Shown here piece after piece: positions 8,892-11,745 of a stretch of DNA of 11,745 nt. Position numbers and translations under genes: made by a program. The notes under the pieces were generated by a model. That model made no database searches. It saw only the letters and a program-made list of their open reading frames with translations, and was not told the DNA's origin. The DNA is taken from contig DENG01000064.1 in the NCBI GenBank assembly GCA_002359975.1, forward strand, positions 4,299-16,043, in the 5' to 3' direction. The DNA comes from Polynucleobacter sp. UBA2650. GTDB taxonomy: Bacteria; Pseudomonadota; Gammaproteobacteria; Burkholderiales; Burkholderiaceae. Within the stretch, counting starts at the first letter, position 1. Each line of letters begins with the position of its first letter.

Positions 8892-10145
8892 TTATCGATC
8901 AATCTCACCAAACACAATGTCTTGAGTACCAATAATGGTGACCGCATCAGCAATCATGTGACCGCGCGACATCTCATCCATGGCAGCTAAATGCGCAAAG
9001 CCGGGAGCCCTAATCTTTAAGCGATATGGCTTATTGGCACCATCCGACATGAGATAAATACCGAACTCACCCTTTGGATGCTCAACAGCAGCATACGCTT
9101 CACCTGCTGGCACATGAATACCTTCGGTGAATAGCTTGAAGTGATGAATCAGTTCTTCCATATTAGTCTTCATGTCCACTCGATTAGGAGGGGCTACTTT
9201 ATGGTTATCGCTCATGACTGGCCCAGGATTAGCGCGTAACCATTTCACACACTGGGCAATAATGTGATTGGATTGACGCATCTCCTCCATGCGAACTAAA
9301 TAGCGGTCATAACTATCGCCATTCACACCCACGGGGATATCAAAGTTCAGCTTGTCATAGACCTCATAGGGTTGCTTCTTGCGCAAGTCCCATTCGATGC
9401 CAGAACCGCGCAGCATTGGGCCAGTAAAGCCCATTTGCAATGCACGCTCTGGTGTCACAACACCAATACCTACTAAGCGCTGCTTCCAAATTCGGTTATC
9501 AGTTAAGAGATTGTTGTACTCATCGACATTGGCAGGAAAACGATTACTAAAATCTTCAATGAAATCTAACAAAGATCCACTACGGTTCTCATTTAAACGC
9601 TTAACAGCCCCCTCACTTCGAATCGCTGACTTCGTATACTGAGGCATCTGCTCAGGAAGATCGCGATATACACCGCCGGGGCGATAGTAAGCAGCGTGCA
9701 TCCGTGCACCAGATACTGCTTCATACATATCAAAAATATCTTCACGGTCTCGGAAGGCATATAAGAATATTGCCATCGCACCAACATCAAGACCGTGACA
9801 TCCAACCCAGAGTAAATGGTTAAGTAGTCGGGTAAGCTCATCAAACATAACCCGAATGTATTGCGCCCGAATCGGCACTTCTACATCCAATAACTTCTCG
9901 ATAGCCATTACATAGGCATGCTCATTCACCATCATTGAGACGTAATCCAAGCGATCCATATAGGGAACGTTTTGGATCCAGGTTCTAGTCTCGGCTAATT
10001 TCTCGGTAGCGCGATGCAATAAGCCAATATGCGGATCTGCTCTCTGAATCACTTCGCCATCAAGCTCTAGCACCAAGCGCAATACACCATGAGCAGCAGG
10101 ATGCTGTGGTCCAAAATTAAGGGTGTAGTTCTTAATCTCAGCCAT
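8892..10145 (-). CDS. nuoD: NADH-quinone oxidoreductase subunit D (49-kDa quinone-site subunit)
   Basis: A protein of 417 residues, the standard length for the free (unfused) NuoD, a relative of the [NiFe]-hydrogenase large subunit without metal ligands. It forms the ubiquinone head-group pocket with NuoB. The N-terminal loop [11 protein letters not shown] supplies His19, and Tyr68 lies in [11 protein letters not shown]; their 49-residue spacing matches the His/Tyr pair known to contact quinone in Thermus, bovine and E. coli enzymes. Other conserved stretches are [11 protein letters not shown] (105-115), [16 protein letters not shown] (144-159) and [12 protein letters not shown]. The nuoC stop and nuoD start share one base (TAATG at 10147-10143). 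A GGTGG (rc of 10155-10159) 9 bases upstream serves as ribosome site. The C-terminus ends DIVFGEIDR, as expected for the family. Confidence 0.98.
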   Translation of the reverse strand: MAEIKNYTLNFGPQHPAAHGVLRLVLELDGEVIQRADPHIGLLHRATEKLAETRTWIQNVPYMDRLDYVSMMVNEHAYVMAIEKLLDVEVPIRAQYIRVMFDELTRLLNHLLWVGCHGLDVGAMAIFLYAFRDREDIFDMYEAVSGARMHAAYYRPGGVYRDLPEQMPQYTKSAIRSEGAVKRLNENRSGSLLDFIEDFSNRFPANVDEYNNLLTDNRIWKQRLVGIGVVTPERALQMGFTGPMLRGSGIEWDLRKKQPYEVYDKLNFDIPVGVNGDSYDRYLVRMEEMRQSNHIIAQCVKWLRANPGPVMSDNHKVAPPNRVDMKTNMEELIHHFKLFTEGIHVPAGEAYAAVEHPKGEFGIYLMSDGANKPYRLKIRAPGFAHLAAMDEMSRGHMIADAVTIIGTQDIVFGEIDR

Positions 10146-10744
10146 TAGTTCAATCCACCATATTGATCTTCACGAATCACTCGGGGTGTTACCTCGCGAG
10201 GCTCGATCGTAACTGGCTGATAGACTACGCGCTTTAACTCAGGGTCATAGCGCATCTCTACAGTGCCTGATACTGGGAAGTCTTTTCTGAAAGGGTGACC
10301 AATAAAGCCATAATCAGTAAGGATGCGACGCAAATCATCGTGTCCATCAAACAAGATGCCAAACAAATCAAATGCCTCGCGCTCGAACCAATTAGCAGAG
10401 TTCCAGATCGGCACCATTGATGCAAGCAATGGATAGTCATCGTCGGGCGCAAATACTCTAACCCTTAAGCGTTGATTGTGTTTTACAGACAGTAAGTGAC
10501 TCACGACCGCAAATCGTCGACCACTCCACGCTCCATCTGCATAATCTTTGTAGTCAACACCACATAGATCTATTAACTGCTCAAACGAGAGGCTGGGGTC
10601 ATCACGTAACAACTTGGCTGCTTCGGCATAGTGTGCGGCATCAAGCACAATCGTTAGCTCATTGTGCGCGATCACAGAACTCTTCATACGATCACCAAGC
10701 GCACGGTCTAACTGTTGACGAAGTTGCTCTAAGCGCTCTGACAT
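10145..10744 (-). CDS. nuoC: NADH-quinone oxidoreductase subunit C (30-kDa subunit)
   Basis: A protein of 199 residues that links NuoD, NuoI and NuoB in the peripheral arm; it holds no cofactor. The signature helix and loop, [19 protein letters not shown], is at residues 121-139, followed by [19 protein letters not shown] place the start at the ATG at 10744-10742 ([12 protein letters not shown]). It is 1 base past the nuoB stop and has AAGGG 5 bases upstream, and the resulting length fits the family. The frame is open further upstream to a TTG at 10780, which would add 12 residues and overlap nuoB by 35 bp without any supporting ribosome site. In E. coli this protein is fused to NuoD; here it is separate, with a one-base overlap. 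Confidence 0.97.
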   Translation of the reverse strand: MSERLEQLRQQLDRALGDRMKSSVIAHNELTIVLDAAHYAEAAKLLRDDPSLSFEQLIDLCGVDYKDYADGAWSGRRFAVVSHLLSVKHNQRLRVRVFAPDDDYPLLASMVPIWNSANWFEREAFDLFGILFDGHDDLRRILTDYGFIGHPFRKDFPVSGTVEMRYDPELKRVVYQPVTIEPREVTPRVIREDQYGGLN

Positions 10745-10745
10745 C

Positions 10746-11228
10746 TCAACCCTTACGCGCAATCGTGCTGGTGCGACCAATCTTGGCTTGTAACTGAATA
10801 ATTCCGTAGATCAGTGCCTCTGCTGTGGGCGGGCAACCAGGGACATAAACATCGACAGGCACGATACGATCGCAACCACGCACCACAGAATACGAATAGT
10901 GATAGTAACCACCGCCATTGGCACAAGAACCCATGGATAGAACCCAACGAGGCTCAGGCATTTGATCATAAACCTTACGCAAAGCGGGTGCCATCTTATT
11001 GCAGAGAGTGCCCGCCACAATCATTAAATCCGATTGGCGTGGAGAAGGACGAAACACAACACCAAAACGATCTAGGTCATAGCGCGATGCACCAGCGTGC
11101 ATCATCTCAACAGCACAGCATGCCAAACCAAAGGTCATAGGCCATAAAGAGCCAGTCCTGGTCCAGTTGATTAACTGATCTGCCGAGGTAGTAACGAAAC
11201 CTTGTTTTAGAACACCTTCAAGTGCCAT
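10746..11228 (-). CDS. nuoB: NADH-quinone oxidoreductase subunit B (PSST, cluster N2 subunit)
   Basis: A protein of 160 residues that binds the [4Fe-4S] cluster N2, the immediate electron donor to ubiquinone. The four ligands are present in their unusual arrangement: adjacent Cys37-Cys38 ([11 protein letters not shown]), Cys102 ([17 protein letters not shown]) and Cys132 ([13 protein letters not shown]). The helix following the Cys pair ([16 protein letters not shown]) borders the quinone pocket. The ATG follows the nuoA stop by 6 bp; a GGGAG (rc of 11238-11242) 9 bases upstream overlaps the nuoA end. The TGA stop lies 1 base before the nuoC start. The protein is of typical proteobacterial length and intact. 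Confidence 0.98.
   Translation of the reverse strand: MALEGVLKQGFVTTSADQLINWTRTGSLWPMTFGLACCAVEMMHAGASRYDLDRFGVVFRPSPRQSDLMIVAGTLCNKMAPALRKVYDQMPEPRWVLSMGSCANGGGYYHYSYSVVRGCDRIVPVDVYVPGCPPTAEALIYGIIQLQAKIGRTSTIARKG
10750..10754 (-). promoter_or_regulatory. Ribosome binding site of nuoC
   Basis: AAGGG on the minus strand, inside the last codons of nuoB and 5 bases before the ATG at 10744. It supports that ATG over the upstream TTG at 10780, which has no such sequence in front. Confidence 0.65.
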
Positions 11229-11234
11229 CTACGC

Positions 11235-11594
11235 TTACTCCCAATCAAGGGCGCCCTTTTTCCAGATATAGACAAAACCAATAATGAATTCAAGCAAGAA
11301 AACAACCATCGCAAAGTAGCCTTCCCAGCCAATATCCCTCAAGGCAACACCCCAGGGAAATAAAAATGCAGTTTCGAGATCAAACAAAATGAAGAGGATG
11401 GCGATGAGGTAATAACGCACATCGAATTTCATACGAGCATCTTCGAAGGCCTCAAAGCCGCACTCGTATGGAGAAACTTTTTCTGAATCAGGTTTGGAGG
11501 GAGCTAAAACTTTACCGAGAATAATAGGAGCCAATCCCACACCGATACCGACAAGTATGAACAACAGCACTGGGAAGTAATTTGAAAGGTTCAA
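11235..11594 (-). CDS. nuoA: NADH-quinone oxidoreductase subunit A, TTG start
   Basis: A protein of 119 residues with three membrane helices (about 7-29, 60-80 and 92-111). NuoA (ND3) sits at the joint of the two arms; its first loop lies near the quinone site. The conserved [14 protein letters not shown] loop (41-54, with Cys45) and the [11 protein letters not shown] segment (71-81, with the embedded acidic residues Asp72 and Glu74) are present, as is the C-terminal WKKGALDWE. The start codon is TTG (11594-11592). An in-frame TAG lies two codons upstream and the next in-frame ATG is at codon 55, after the first helix and most of the conserved loop, so TTG is the only reasonable start. It is backed by a CAGGA 6 bases upstream and by the usual betaproteobacterial N-terminus ([14 protein letters not shown]). 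It is the first gene of the operon. Confidence 0.97.
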   Translation of the reverse strand: MNLSNYFPVLLFILVGIGVGLAPIILGKVLAPSKPDSEKVSPYECGFEAFEDARMKFDVRYYLIAILFILFDLETAFLFPWGVALRDIGWEGYFAMVVFLLEFIIGFVYIWKKGALDWE

Positions 11595-11600
11595 CTTCTA

Positions 11601-11605
11601 TCCTG
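11601..11605 (-). promoter_or_regulatory. Ribosome binding site of nuoA
   Basis: CAGGA on the minus strand, 6 bases before the TTG codon. It decides the non-ATG start of nuoA together with the in-frame TAG between it and the start codon. Confidence 0.7.
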
Positions 11606-11634
11606 CGTCAGTTTTATTCCAAAAACACAAAAAA

Positions 11635-11640
11635 ATTATG
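11635..11640 (-). promoter_or_regulatory. Possible -10 element of a nuo promoter
   Basis: CATAAT on the minus strand matches the sigma-70 -10 consensus at five of six bases and would place a transcription start about 35 bases before nuoA. No good -35 hexamer lies 16-18 bases upstream and there is no extended -10 TG, so this is only a candidate. Transcription from further upstream, through the tRNA, is an equal possibility. Confidence 0.25.
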
Positions 11641-11712
11641 TACGATTTCAATAAATGAACTCTTGATTTACGACAAAGACTCCAAGAATTCCCGAACAAA
11701 ACTAATCCATAT

Positions 11713-11745
11713 TGGTGCCGACGGCGAGACTCGAACTCGCACAGC
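11713..11745 (-). tRNA. tRNA 3' end, probably tRNA-Leu (cut by window edge)
   Basis: The minus strand holds the last 33 bases of a tRNA. GCTGT is consistent with the end of a long variable arm. It is followed by a perfect 5-bp T stem (GCGAG/CTCGC) around the loop TTCGAGT, then the acceptor strand CGTCGGC, discriminator A and an encoded CCA. The discriminator A with a probable class II variable arm argues against Ser. A tRNA-Leu directly upstream of nuoA (after secG) is the known arrangement in Burkholderiales. The anticodon lies outside the window, so the isoacceptor cannot be read. Confidence 0.85.

Larger units (their letters stand above)
11595..11712 (-). other. Leader between tRNA and nuoA
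   Basis: This 118-bp non-coding stretch is the only gap in the window longer than 14 bp. It is AT-rich and contains runs of seven and five T on the transcribed-sense strand (about 11629-11635 and 11621-11625). A weak 5-bp GTTTT/AAAAC inverted repeat (11611-11626) lies just upstream of the nuoA ribosome site. No GC-rich hairpin precedes the T runs, so I do not call a terminator. No open frame of note was seen. It may hold the operon promoter, or may simply link a tRNA-nuo co-transcript. Confidence 0.6.

Noticed and set aside
9379..9642. Plus-strand 87-codon frame opposite nuoD
   Set aside because: Basic, low-complexity translation opposite a strongly conserved gene; best explained as chance.
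10745..10780. Extended nuoC start at TTG 10780 (12 extra residues)
   Set aside because: It would overlap nuoB by 35 bp and lacks a ribosome site, while the ATG at 10744 has AAGGG 5 bases upstream and gives the usual protein length.
10814..11140. A 108-codon plus-strand open frame opposite nuoB
   Set aside because: It lies entirely antisense to a highly conserved gene. Its translation is rich in His, Gln, Asn and Pro without any domain, and it has no sign of independent constraint; it is a shadow of nuoB codon use.
11621..11635. T runs in the leader as a rho-independent terminator of the tRNA
   Set aside because: No GC-rich stem precedes either T run on the minus strand; the nearby inverted repeat is AT-only, 5 bp, and lies after the first T run.
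11686..11691. GAATTC palindrome in the leader as an operator
   Set aside because: The symmetry does not extend beyond the six-base core, so it is no more than a chance restriction site.
11713..11745. tRNA 3' end as an integration (att) site
   Set aside because: tRNA 3' ends are common integration targets, but the adjoining DNA is the native nuo operon. No integrase, direct repeat of the tRNA end or foreign gene is present in the window.
1..11745. Mobile elements, CRISPR arrays, riboswitches or a new accessory system inside the operon
   Set aside because: The genes are packed with gaps of at most 14 bp from nuoM to nuoA, every gene is a recognised complex I subunit in canonical order, and no repeats or insertions were seen.

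Overview
The window is a contiguous piece of a bacterial respiratory complex I operon (nuo, proton-pumping NADH:ubiquinone oxidoreductase), all on the minus strand. Read in the direction of transcription, it begins at the right edge with the 3' end of a tRNA (probably tRNA-Leu). An AT-rich 118-nt leader follows, then nuoA-B-C-D-E-F-G-H-I-J-K-L without a break, and the first 30 codons of nuoM run off the left edge. The remaining subunits of a 14-gene nuoA-N operon (the rest of nuoM, then nuoN) would lie beyond position 1.

The organism is most likely a betaproteobacterium of the Burkholderiales. The evidence is separate nuoC and nuoD genes (fused as nuoCD in E. coli), a NuoG without the extra N7 cluster cysteines, the tRNA-Leu/nuoA arrangement, and protein sequences that read like those of Burkholderiaceae. 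The moderate GC of the coding DNA, low for that family, suggests a Polynucleobacter-like freshwater bacterium. That genus-level guess is inference from memory, not from a search.

Layout by module, in transcription order: nuoA (membrane), nuoB-C-D (quinone-reducing Q module with cluster N2), nuoE-F-G (NADH-oxidising N module with FMN and clusters N1a, N3, N1b, N4, N5), nuoH-I (quinone-chamber membrane subunit and the N6a/N6b ferredoxin arm), then nuoJ-K-L-(M) (antiporter-like proton-pumping arm). Electrons pass from NADH to FMN in NuoF, through the Fe-S chain in NuoE, F, G, I and B, to ubiquinone at the NuoD/NuoB/NuoH interface. The released energy drives proton translocation by the membrane subunits.

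Packing is very tight. All junctions are 14 bp or less; nuoE/nuoF and nuoJ/nuoK share an ATGA, nuoC/nuoD share one base, and nuoD/nuoE abut exactly. This indicates one polycistronic message with translational coupling. All cluster ligands and the proton-path residues I checked are present and no gene is broken. I found no mobile element, CRISPR array, inserted gene or undescribed system. The points worth a second look are modest: a TTG start on nuoA, a tRNA directly upstream without a visible terminator, a start without a Shine-Dalgarno on nuoJ, a polar NuoJ tail, a His-rich NuoL loop, and the missing N7 site.
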